From the NCBI GenBank assembly GCA_016875695.1, contig VGPB01000021.1, positions 1-15,522 of the forward strand: DNA of 15,522 bases, written 5' to 3'. Positions 1 to 9,992 of the stretch are shown here, piece by piece. The position numbers were made by a program, and so were the translations under genes. The notes under the pieces are model-generated. The model ran no database searches. It was not told the DNA's origin and saw only the letters and a list, made by a program, of their open reading frames with translations. Position 1 is the first letter of the stretch; each line of letters opens with the position of its first letter. The stretch comes from Chloroflexota bacterium. Lineage in GTDB: Bacteria; Chloroflexota; Dehalococcoidia; UBA2979.

Positions 1-20
1 TCACTACACTTCGCATCGGC

Positions 21-1387
21 GTGCCTTCCTCGCTGGCGCGGCAACGCCCGCGGCTTCTTGTCGTCAAGAAGGACAGTGCGCCGCGCTCTCTTGCCGGCGA
101 CCGATCCACAACTTCCGGTCATACCTCCCGCGCGAGGGAAAGCCGGAACTGCTTGCGGAGGCTGGGACGACGACTGCGCGCGCTGGAGGCGCTGGGCCTG
201 AGCGTGGCCGCGCTGGCGCTGGTGCTGGCCGTGACCGGCGCGGTCAACGCGTGGGGCGCGCTGGCGCGCGGGTCGCTGCACGAGCAGCACTCGCCAGCGG
301 CGGCCGAGGCGACGAGGCTGATGCTGCTGAGCGAGCGCCTAGTGGCCACTGCCGGGGCGGCGGCGCTGGTGCCGATCGTCGGTGAGTGGCAGCAGGGCGT
401 GTTGACGCAGGCCGACGACGCGTTCGTGCACCTGCACACGGACGCGGAGCTAGACGCAGGCACGCTGCGCCGGCTGGAAACGGCGTAGGCGGCGGCGCGC
501 ACGCCGGCAGACGTGCTGCGGCACACGGACCCGCGCTCCGCGGTGTTCGCGACGGAGGGAGCGCACCTGCGGCTCGCCGCCGCGGAGGTCGTCGGCGCGG
601 CGCAGGCGGTCGGCGACGACGCGCAGGCCCGGCTCGCGGCAGACCTGCGGGCGCGGGAGCGCGCGCTGCTGATGTGAAACGTGGCGGCGTCATGTTCGGG
701 TTCGCGCTCGCGGGAGCGCTGCTGCGCGGCGCGGTGAGCCCGCTGCACCGCCTTGCGCGCCTGGCGCGGGCCGCGATGACGGACGGCAGCCGCAGCGGCG
801 TGTCCTTCGGGGCGCCGTATCCGGCGGGCGTGGCATGGGAGCTGACGCGCGAGTTCGACGAGTTCTTCCGCCAGGCGGCACGGCGCCGGGAGCTCGAGCG
901 CGAGGCGGCGACGGACCCACTGACGGAACTGGCGAACCGACGAGCGTTCTTCGTAGCGCTGGAGCTGGCGATCGAGCGCGCAGGCGTGAGCGACGAAGAC
1001 TTCCTGCTGTGCTACCTGGATGTGAACGGGTTCAAGGGCATCAACGACAGCCTGGGCCACATGACGGGCGACCAGGCGCTGATGGACATCGCGCACATCC
1101 TGCGCACCAGCTTCCGCACCACCGACGTGATCGCCCGGCTCGGCGGCGACGAGTTCGCCGCGATCGCGTTCGGCGTGTCGCAGGAAGGCGCGAGCGAACT
1201 GCGCGACCGGCTGGAAGGCACGCTCGAGCAGTTCAACGCGTTCGCCAACGGGCCGTACACGCTCTCGCTGAGCATCGGCATCATGGGCTATGCGCCGATG
1301 CTCACGGCGGACGCGCTGCTGCAGCTGGCCGACGAGGCGATGTACCGCGAGAAGCACGGCACGCCACCGACCGAAGAAGCGGCGTAG
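21..1387 (+). pseudogene. Membrane-anchored GGDEF (diguanylate cyclase) gene, disrupted
   Basis: The remains describe a sensor diguanylate cyclase: a first membrane helix (encoded about 186-260), an extracytoplasmic helical segment, a second helix with a short HAMP-like linker (about 690-780), then a full GGDEF domain. Three lesions break it. A TAG lies in frame at 486-488, but the same frame continues with protein-like sequence to a TGA at 675-677. The reading then resumes one frame over at about 689. Reading TGA as TGG and adding one G in the GCGGCG run near 684-689 would give a continuous helix (LLMWNVAAVMFGFALAG). The start is uncertain: GTG at 21 is possible, TTG at 153 would remove a poorly protein-like leader, and the frame is open to the window edge. 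It converges on dnaK. Decay in the genome or sequencing/assembly error could both explain this. Confidence 0.65.
692..1387 (+). CDS. Intact C-terminal part: HAMP-like linker plus GGDEF domain
   Basis: From ATG 692 an uninterrupted 231-residue frame carries the second membrane helix, a HAMP-like stretch (SPLHRLARLARA) and a complete GGDEF domain, the domain that makes cyclic di-GMP from two GTP. Family landmarks are all visible: DPLTELANR at the domain start, the metal-binding aspartate in DVNGFKGIND, the signature RLGGDEFAA, SIGI, and ADEAMYREK at the end. An RTTD sits five residues before GGDEF, matching the inhibitory I-site RxxD, so the ancestral enzyme probably had product inhibition. No good ribosome binding site precedes ATG 692. 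It may therefore be untranslated debris of the broken gene, or an N-terminally truncated cyclase. Confidence 0.5.
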   Translation: MFGFALAGALLRGAVSPLHRLARLARAAMTDGSRSGVSFGAPYPAGVAWELTREFDEFFRQAARRRELEREAATDPLTELANRRAFFVALELAIERAGVSDEDFLLCYLDVNGFKGINDSLGHMTGDQALMDIAHILRTSFRTTDVIARLGGDEFAAIAFGVSQEGASELRDRLEGTLEQFNAFANGPYTLSLSIGIMGYAPMLTADALLQLADEAMYREKHGTPPTEEAA

Positions 1388-1437
1388 CGCGGCCGGGGCG
1401 TTGTTTTCAGCCTGATCGAAGCCGCGCTCGCTGGATC

Positions 1438-1454
1438 GCGGCGCCCGAGCGCCG

Positions 1455-1455
<1 letters not shown>
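1438..1455. terminator. Short GC hairpin between convergent dnaK and GGDEF genes
   Basis: A perfect 7-bp inverted repeat (GCGGCGC / GCGCCGC, four-base loop) abuts the dnaK stop codon. No T-run follows on either strand, so it is not a classical intrinsic terminator. It may protect the dnaK mRNA 3' end or help Rho-dependent termination. Confidence 0.25.
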
Positions 1456-3353
<1,898 letters not shown>

Positions 3354-3428
3354 TGCGGTTGTGCCTCTCTGCCCTAGTTCAGGCGCCGCGTGCGCGCGGG
3401 CTGCAACGCGTGCGCGTGGCGGCGGTAC

Positions 3429-3974
3429 TCATGCGTGCTGTCCCTGCACGGCGGGCTCGCCCTGGCCGACGACGACGCGCGCGGGGCGCAGCACGCGCCC
3501 GTCGATCGCGTAGCCGGGCTGCAACACCGCGACGACGTGCCCCTCCGGGCCGGGTGCGAAGGTGACGGCCTCGTGCACGCTGGGGTCGAAGGGCTGGCCC
3601 TCGGCGGGCAGGGGGCGCACACCGGATGCTTCCAGCGTAGCGCGGAACTTGCGCTCCACCATGCGCACGCCCTCGACCCAGCGGTGGCCGGCGATCTCCG
3701 CGTCGACCGAGGCGAGCGCGCGCTCCAGGTCGTCGAGCACGGGGAGGTAGTTGACCACGAGCGCGGCGAACGAGTAGCGCGTCCATTCCTGACGCTCTTC
3801 CTCGGAGCGGCGGCGCAGGTTCTGGTAGTCGGCGGCGGCGCGCAGGTACTGCGCGCGCAGCTGCTCGAGCTCCGCCTCCAACGCGGCGGCGTCGCGCTCG
3901 GGCGCTGGTCCGGCGGCCGGATCAGTGGCATGCGACTCGGGTGACAGGTCGGCGTTCACTGTCGGTGCTCCCAT
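3429..3974 (-). CDS. grpE: Nucleotide exchange factor GrpE
   Basis: This is a 181-residue GrpE, the dimeric exchange factor that removes ADP from DnaK. A short disordered, acidic N-terminus (1-27) leads into a long coiled-coil helix (about 28-65, ending in YLRAAADYQNLRRRSEEERQ). The C-terminal beta domain carries the family signatures DPSVHEAV (130-137) and GYAIDGRVLRPARVVVG (154-170). The length is normal for the family. It lies between hrcA (72 bp upstream) and dnaK (75 bp downstream) on the same strand, the classic heat-shock operon order. The ATG has no clear Shine-Dalgarno; instead a 7-bp stem hairpin ends five bases before it. GrpE homologues often act as thermosensors, but nothing here tests that. 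Confidence 0.96.
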   Translation of the reverse strand: MGAPTVNADLSPESHATDPAAGPAPERDAAALEAELEQLRAQYLRAAADYQNLRRRSEEERQEWTRYSFAALVVNYLPVLDDLERALASVDAEIAGHRWVEGVRMVERKFRATLEASGVRPLPAEGQPFDPSVHEAVTFAPGPEGHVVAVLQPGYAIDGRVLRPARVVVGQGEPAVQGQHA

Positions 3975-3979
3975 GTGTC

Positions 3980-4000
3980 CGCTCGGCTCGCGACCGAGCG
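3980..4000 (-). promoter_or_regulatory. Hairpin just upstream of the grpE start
   Basis: In the hrcA-grpE intercistronic mRNA a perfect 7-bp stem (CGCTCGG pairing with CCGAGCG) with a 7-base loop ends five bases before the grpE ATG. In Bacillus subtilis the dnaK operon mRNA is processed between hrcA and grpE at a stem-loop, and the downstream mRNA is stabilised. A similar processing or stability element, or a thermolabile structure, is possible here. Only the stem is seen; the role is inferred. Confidence 0.4.
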
Positions 4001-4046
4001 CGGCGAAGGGCCGACTGCTCGGGCCGCAGTCCCACGGTGCGTGCGA

Positions 4047-5060
4047 CTAGCGGTGCATGCGCTCGAGTAACGAGCTGATGAGCGCGGCGACGTAGCGCAC
4101 GCGCGGGATGGTGTAACCGTAGCGCATGCGCGTAGGTCCGAGCACGGCGATGGTGCCGACAGCACCGTCGCGATCGCCGAACGCGGACACGACCATGCTC
4201 CAATCCTGCAGCCACGGGCTACCGTTCTCGTGCCCGATCACCACGCGCGTAGCGCCGCGGCCGATCTGCTGCGGGTCCGGCAGCGTGTGCAGCAGCTCGT
4301 AGGCCTGCAGATGGCGCACCGCTTCGAGCATACGCTGCACGGACGAGAACTCCGGCTGCTCTAACGCAGCGCGCAGACCCTCGACGTAGGTCTCGCCGGC
4401 CTGGTGCGACTCATCGAGGAGCTCGGCGGTGGCGAGGGCGATGCGCTGCTCGTCGCCGGCGAGCTCCTCGGCGAGCACGCGACCGGCGGCGGCGTCGCTG
4501 CCGACGAGGCGCGCGCTCAGGCGGCGCGCCAGCACGGCCAGCGCGTCCTGGTCGACGGGCTGACCGAGCGAGGCGATGCGCTGCAGCACGCGACCGTCTT
4601 CCAGCACGGCGACAACGAGCACGGAATCGGCGGTGAGCTCGACGAGCTGCACGTGGCGCAGGCGGACGTCCTGGCCCTGCGGCCGGGCGATCACTGCGAT
4701 GTTCGTGACGGAGCCCGCGAGCAGGGTGGCGGCGAGGCCAAGCCAGTCGTCCAGGCGCGGCTCGGCTTGGTGGAACTGATGGGCGATCGTGCGCTGCTCG
4801 TTCAGCCCGACCGGCTCCTCGGCCATGATCTCTTCGACGTAGAGGCGGTAGCCGCGGTCGAGCGGGACGCGTCCCGCTGAGGTATGCGGCTGCGCGATAT
4901 AGCCCTCGTCCTCGAGGCGGGCGAGCTCGCTGCGGATCGTGGCGGTCGAGACGCCGAGGCCGTGGCGGGCGGCGAGCGCGCGCGAGCTGACGGGCGTGGC
5001 CGTGTCGATGTATTCGTCGACGACCAGCCCCAGGAGCGCGGCGCGGCGCTTGGTGAGCAC
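4047..5060 (-). CDS. hrcA: Heat-inducible transcription repressor HrcA
   Basis: HrcA is the dimeric repressor that binds CIRCE operators and is kept active by GroEL, so heat-shock genes are released when chaperones are busy. The N-terminal winged helix (about 1-75) shows the family pattern: VVDEYIDTATPVSSRALA, VSTATIRSELARLEDEGYI and QPHTSAGRVPLDRGYRLYV. The central GAF-like region follows, and the C-terminus has the characteristic GPTRMRYGYTIPRVRYVA. Length (337) is typical. The start is GTG at 5060, supported by the AGAAGGG ribosome binding site at 5068-5074 on the minus strand. It is first in the operon, right behind a CIRCE and a strong promoter, so the repressor should autoregulate itself together with grpE and dnaK. 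Confidence 0.97.
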   Translation of the reverse strand: MLTKRRAALLGLVVDEYIDTATPVSSRALAARHGLGVSTATIRSELARLEDEGYIAQPHTSAGRVPLDRGYRLYVEEIMAEEPVGLNEQRTIAHQFHQAEPRLDDWLGLAATLLAGSVTNIAVIARPQGQDVRLRHVQLVELTADSVLVVAVLEDGRVLQRIASLGQPVDQDALAVLARRLSARLVGSDAAAGRVLAEELAGDEQRIALATAELLDESHQAGETYVEGLRAALEQPEFSSVQRMLEAVRHLQAYELLHTLPDPQQIGRGATRVVIGHENGSPWLQDWSMVVSAFGDRDGAVGTIAVLGPTRMRYGYTIPRVRYVAALISSLLERMHR

Positions 5061-5072
5061 GTGACGGCCCTT

Positions 5073-5099
5073 CTAGCACTCTCGGGTGGCGAGTGCTAA
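5073..5099 (-). promoter_or_regulatory. CIRCE operator (HrcA binding site)
   Basis: A 9-9-9 inverted repeat: GAGTGCTAA at 5091-5099 matches the CIRCE consensus exactly, and CTAGCACTC at 5073-5081 differs from TTAGCACTC by one base, with a 9-base spacer. It starts a few bases after the predicted transcription start and ends at the hrcA ribosome binding site, a standard position for HrcA repression. This is the only CIRCE I see in the window. Confidence 0.95.
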
Positions 5100-5108
5100 C
5101 CGGAGAAA

Positions 5109-5138
5109 ATTGTAGCCACCGCCCGCGCCGCCGGTCAA
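5109..5138 (-). promoter_or_regulatory. Sigma70-type promoter of hrcA-grpE-dnaK
   Basis: On the minus strand TTGACC (5133-5138) and TACAAT (5109-5114) are separated by 18 bp. Both match consensus at five of six positions and stand out in GC-rich DNA. The predicted start, near 5102, places CIRCE at the very beginning of the transcript. Confidence 0.8.
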
Positions 5139-5256
5139 CGCGGTCACTCGCCGTGACAGGCCCGGGCGAGCACGGGCGGGGGAGCTCCGTCGACGACGAA
5201 TCGCGTCCATGAGGCGGGCTCGGGCAAGCCGCAAGGCGAGTCCGAGCACGGTCGCC

Positions 5257-5262
5257 TATACT
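5257..5262 (+). promoter_or_regulatory. Possible -10 box of the sigma factor gene
   Basis: TATACT on the plus strand matches TATAAT at five of six positions and lies only 10 bases before the GTG start at 5273. Transcription would then begin at or next to the start codon, giving a leaderless mRNA. I see no convincing -35 element. Confidence 0.4.
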
Positions 5263-5272
5263 GCTCGCGCGC

Positions 5273-5836
5273 GTGAGCCCATGTCCCACTACCCATGGCA
5301 GCCCTGCGCCAGCCTCAACGCCTGCGGCGGGGCCAGCGGAGGACGCGTTCTCGGACTTGTACCGCGAGCACGCCGGGCGGGTGTACGGCTACTTACTGGT
5401 GCGGACAGGGCGCGCGGCGGACGCCGAAGAGCTGACTTCGCGCGCGTTCCTGAACGCCTTCGCGCAGCTGGCCGGCTTCCGCGGCGGGCCGGGTGGCTTC
5501 GGCCCGTGGCTGATGACGATCGCCCACCACCTGCTGGTGAACTGGTACCGCGACCGCGGGCGGCGCCCGCCGGAGGCGCCGCTGGACGCGGCGCTCGCGG
5601 TGCCAGCGCACACGCCGGGCCCGGAATCGAGCCTCGAGCGCAGCGAGCGCATCCGCGCGGTGCGCGACGCGGTGCGCGCGCTGCCGGCGGACCGCCAGCA
5701 GCTACTAGCGCTGAAGTACGTACAGGGCCTGACGAATGCACAGATCGGCGCGCGCATGGGCCGCTCGGAGGGCTCGGTCAAAGCGCTGCACCACCGCACG
5801 CTGCGCCAGCTGGAAGCAACGCTGCGCGAGGCGTAG
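5273..5836 (+). CDS. RNA polymerase sigma factor, ECF/sigma-70 family
   Basis: This 187-residue protein has the two-domain layout of extracytoplasmic-function sigma factors, which direct RNA polymerase to a small set of promoters. Sigma region 2 covers about residues 26-95 (FSDLYREHAGRVYGYLL, then AEELTSRAFLNAF and WLMTIAHHLLVNWYRDR). A proline/alanine-rich linker follows. Sigma region 4 covers about 130-182, with the helix-turn-helix LTNAQIGARMGRSEGSVKAL. The first 22 residues are low-complexity. GTG 5273 is the only reasonable start in this frame; the nearby ATG at 5281 is in another frame. No anti-sigma factor lies beside it. The next gene is an MBL-fold protein 77 bp downstream. It is divergent from hrcA, with about 210 bp between their starts. 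Confidence 0.88.
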   Translation: MSPCPTTHGSPAPASTPAAGPAEDAFSDLYREHAGRVYGYLLVRTGRAADAEELTSRAFLNAFAQLAGFRGGPGGFGPWLMTIAHHLLVNWYRDRGRRPPEAPLDAALAVPAHTPGPESSLERSERIRAVRDAVRALPADRQQLLALKYVQGLTNAQIGARMGRSEGSVKALHHRTLRQLEATLREA

Positions 5837-5913
5837 GCGTCGGCCGGCGCAGGTGCGCCGGCGGTGGCCGCCCAGCCCGCGCGCCGATACGCTGAGGCAG
5901 AGGAGGGCGCGCC

Positions 5914-6603
5914 GTGGAGATCAGCTGGCTCGGGCACGGGTGCACGCGGGTGCGCACGCGGCACGCGACGGTAGTCGCGGACCCGTTCGAACGCGCGAAC
6001 GGCCTAGACATGGGACGGCCGACGGCGGACGTCGTGACGGTGTCGCACCACGACCCGCTGCACGACCATGTGGCGGGCGTGCGCGGCCAGCCGCTGGTCA
6101 TCGACGGGCCGGGCGAGTACGACGTGATGGGCGTGCAGCTCACAGCGATCTCGGCGTGGTCGCGCGCGACTGATGCCGCAGAAGGCGAGGCGAGCGGGCG
6201 CGAGCGCCGCACAGCGTTCCTGCTGGAGGCGGAGGGGCTGAGCATCGCGCTGCTGGGTGCGATGGGGCAGCCGCCGTCGCCGGAGCAGGCGGAGGCACTG
6301 GCGAACGCCGACGTGCTGGTGGTGCCGATCGGCGAGGGCGCGCTGGCGTCCGACGAGGCCGCGCGCACGGTGCGCGCGCTGGAGCCGGCGATCGTGGTGC
6401 CGGTGAGCTACCGGGCGGGCGGTGGCGCGGCCGAGGGAAAGGGCCAAGGCGAGGGCGCGGCGGAAGCGAGCGCCGACCCCGCGCTCACGGCGTTTCTCGC
6501 GGCGCTCGGAACGACCGCGGAGACGCCGCTGCCGAAGCTCTCGCTGCAGGCGAAGGCTACGAGCGAGCGGCAGCGAGTGGTGCTGCTAGAGCCTCGCGGC
6601 TAG
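5914..6603 (+). CDS. MBL-fold protein (COG2220/UlaG-like), probably not metal-binding
   Basis: The 229-residue sequence follows the COG2220 metallo-beta-lactamase fold: ISWLGHGC start, VVADPF strand, the metal loop after TADVVTVS, a GPGEYDVMGV segment, VDVLxxPIG-like VLVVPIG (134-140) and a final VVLLE strand. The catalytic landmarks are degraded. The usual HxHxDH is replaced by HHDPLHDH (45-52), the bridging-aspartate motif LGDxG reads LGAMG (114-118), and the usual His in the PxHY strand is Ser (PVSY, 163-166). A glycine/alanine/glutamate-rich insertion (about 169-189) follows. The start is GTG 5914 with AGGAGG at 5901-5906, seven bases upstream. I infer a binding or structural role instead of hydrolysis; the true substrate is unknown. 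It converges with the M23 gene. Confidence 0.85.
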   Translation: MEISWLGHGCTRVRTRHATVVADPFERANGLDMGRPTADVVTVSHHDPLHDHVAGVRGQPLVIDGPGEYDVMGVQLTAISAWSRATDAAEGEASGRERRTAFLLEAEGLSIALLGAMGQPPSPEQAEALANADVLVVPIGEGALASDEAARTVRALEPAIVVPVSYRAGGGAAEGKGQGEGAAEASADPALTAFLAALGTTAETPLPKLSLQAKATSERQRVVLLEPRG

Positions 6604-6618
6604 CGAGATCGGGTTCCC

Positions 6619-6636
6619 GGTTCGGTTCGGTTCGGT
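6619..6636 (+). repeat. GGTTC tandem pentamer, 3.6 copies
   Basis: The spacer between the convergent MBL and M23 genes contains GGTTC GGTTC GGTTC GGT in tandem. CCCGG and CCGGG flank it and could pair around it, but no T-run follows on either strand, so it is not a clear terminator. Confidence 0.7.
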
Positions 6637-6651
6637 AGGCCCGGGTCGCGT

Positions 6652-7833
6652 CTAGGGCAGGTAGCCAGCGCCCATCGGGTTGACGATGTTGCCGTTGAGC
6701 GAGACCTCGAAGTGCAGGTGCGCGCCGGTGGCACGACCGGTGGCGCCGCTGATACCGAGCGTCGCCCCTTGTTCCACGAACTGCCCGAGCGCGACCGCGA
6801 TGCTCGAGAGGTGAGCGTAGCGCGTCTCGAGCCCGCCTTCGTGGCGCAGCACGACGTTGTACCCGTACGAGCAGCAGCGGTCGCCGCCCGCGAACACGAC
6901 CTGGCCGGCGGCGGCGGCGGCGACGGGGACATACGGCGCCTCGATGTCGATGCCGAGCGGGTGGGAGGGTCCGAAGAAGGAGGTGACGTTGTTGACGACC
7001 GGCCAGATGAAGCGCGCGCGGCCGGGCGCGGACGCGGCGGGAGCGGGCGCCGCGGCCTGGGCGGCCGGAGCGGGGCGCAGGCTCAGCGCGGGCCGGGGGG
7101 CGATCTTGCCGGCCGGCACGAGAATCGTGGAGCCCTCGCGCAGCAGATTGGGGTTGCCGGCAAGGCCGTTGGCGGAGAAGCCGGTGATGTCGGTGACCTT
7201 GGCGTCGTACTGCGCGGCGATGTCGGTGAGCGTCTCGCCGACGCGGACCTGGTGGAGGATGCCGTCGACGGCCGGGATCTGCAGCCTGGAGCCGACGGTG
7301 AGCGCGTCCTGGTCGGAGATGACGTGCACGTTGTTCCAGGCGATGTACGCGGTGCCAATGCCGAAGCGAGCGGCGATGCCGCTGACGGTGTCGCCCTCCT
7401 GCACGACGTACTGATAGAAGCGCAGCCGCTCCTCGGTGCGGGAGGCAACGACGCGCTCGTTGCCGGTGCGCGCGGTGGCGGCGGCGGGGCTCGCGCTGGC
7501 GGATGCGACGCGTTGGCCGAGCACGGACAGCGCCTGCTGCGTGGTGTCGGTGGCGCGGATCACGATCTCCTGCTGGACCGCGGGGGCGACGACGGTGAGC
7601 GGCACGGCGCGGGCGTCGAGGCGGGTGACGGACGCTGCCGGCGCGGCGGCGGCGAGGCCGGGGAGTGAGAGCGCGGAGACGCGCAGCGCGGGCGCGGGAC
7701 CGCTCGCGGCGCCGCCGCCGGCGCGCTGGCCGACGAGCGTGACGAGCATGAGGATCGCCGCGACGCCCGCGTGGGCGAGGATGCGCGTGCGGTACGCGCG
7801 CGCGTGCGCACGGGGGTACCGCGCGGCTCGCAA
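6652..7833 (-). CDS. LysM-domain M23 family metallopeptidase
   Basis: This 393-residue protein probably cleaves peptidoglycan cross-bridges at the cell surface. A basic N-terminus and one hydrophobic helix (about 18-36) anchor or export it. A low-complexity stretch follows, then two LysM peptidoglycan-binding modules (about 140-188, VVQEGDTVSGIAARFGI, and 194-240, VRVGETLTDIAAQYDA). After a Pro/Ala linker comes the M23 (LytM-type) domain from about 276. Zinc and catalytic residues are H291 and D296 in SHPLGIDIE, H341 in RYAHLS, and H372/H374 in GAHLHFEV. The H-D spacing is one residue longer than in classical HxGxD members. The start appears to be TTG at 7833; no ATG or GTG lies in frame closely upstream, so the N-terminus is less certain. 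Confidence 0.93.
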   Translation of the reverse strand: MRAARYPRAHARAYRTRILAHAGVAAILMLVTLVGQRAGGGAASGPAPALRVSALSLPGLAAAAPAASVTRLDARAVPLTVVAPAVQQEIVIRATDTTQQALSVLGQRVASASASPAAATARTGNERVVASRTEERLRFYQYVVQEGDTVSGIAARFGIGTAYIAWNNVHVISDQDALTVGSRLQIPAVDGILHQVRVGETLTDIAAQYDAKVTDITGFSANGLAGNPNLLREGSTILVPAGKIAPRPALSLRPAPAAQAAAPAPAASAPGRARFIWPVVNNVTSFFGPSHPLGIDIEAPYVPVAAAAAGQVVFAGGDRCCSYGYNVVLRHEGGLETRYAHLSSIAVALGQFVEQGATLGISGATGRATGAHLHFEVSLNGNIVNPMGAGYLP

Positions 7834-8243
7834 GAGTGCACGGCTGCGGCGCCGGCGCGGAGGCGGTGTGATCGTACCGGGCTCGGGAATCGACTCGGCC
7901 TTCCGCTAGTGCCGCCCTGCGCTCAACGTTCCGAGGCGGGCGGATAGGCCACCCGACGGGAAGACGCTCCGACTCGGGGCGAGGATACCACGGCGATCTG
8001 GCTCGACAATCCGAGTTTGGGCCTCATAATAACGTTAACAGTGCCAATATATCAAGGCTGAATGTCCTCATCATGACGTGCGCGTCACTGTCAGGTTTAT
8101 GCTGTGCCCGTACGGTCAAGACGACTCCCGCGACGCGTTACGAAACGGTTGCGGAGACGGTGCGAAGCTCGCGATGACGTTGCAGGCGATGCGCGCCGGG
8201 GCTGCGCGCGCAATGACGATGCGTGCCCGTCGGACGGGGCGCG
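7834..8243. other. Intergenic region with an AT-rich island
   Basis: These 410 bases separate the M23 gene from the end of rho. Positions 8020-8060 are far less GC-rich than anything nearby. They hold candidate promoters on both strands: minus TTGATA-18-TATTAT, and plus TCGACA (8003-8008)-16-CATAAT (8025-8030). A plus-strand frame of 34 codons (ATG 8073 to TGA 8177) starts with several cysteines but lacks a good ribosome binding site, so I do not call it a gene. A weak hairpin (CCCGT/ACGGG, 8227-8239) follows the rho stop codon without a T-run. Confidence 0.6.
8026..8055 (-). promoter_or_regulatory. Candidate promoter of the M23 peptidase gene
   Basis: On the minus strand TTGATA (8050-8055) and TATTAT (8026-8031) are 18 bp apart, each five of six to consensus. 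Transcription would start near 8019 and give a leader of about 185 bases before the TTG start. I looked for a c-di-AMP riboswitch in that leader and did not recognise one. Confidence 0.45.
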
Positions 8244-9719
<1,476 letters not shown>

Positions 9720-9992
9720 AGAGTGCGTGCCTTTGTGTGGCTGGTGCGGGGGCGAAGCAGGTGCCGCCGCGTGCCGGATGAGGTGCAGACCGGGGTCCCG
9801 GACGGGAGTCACAGACCCGGGACGCCGAGCGATGGGCCGCGCGTGTCGCGCTCCGAGGCGGGGATGCGTGCGGGGCGGCCGAGTGACTGCATTACAGTCT
9901 AGAGGCGTCACCGCCGTTTCGACAAGCGGCGCGCGCGCCCGATGCGTGGGGGATCGCCCTACACCGGCGCCACGACTGCACCGCGGGGACCG

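Noticed and set aside
7834..8019. Riboswitch (c-di-AMP type) in the long leader of the M23 gene
   Set aside because: Cell-wall hydrolase genes often carry one, but I could not find the conserved core elements in this leader.
8073..8177. 34-codon small ORF with clustered cysteines
   Set aside because: No convincing ribosome binding site and no family resemblance; kept only as part of the AT-rich island observation.
9884..9898. Small palindrome GACTG-CATTA-CAGTC upstream of rho
   Set aside because: Five-base arms are common by chance; no known operator matches. It only overlaps a weak -10 candidate.
9720..9911. N-terminal extension of Rho to 9911
   Set aside because: The added 64 residues are Arg/Pro/His-rich with no Rho similarity and lie in the leader; ATG 9719 gives a normal Rho layout.
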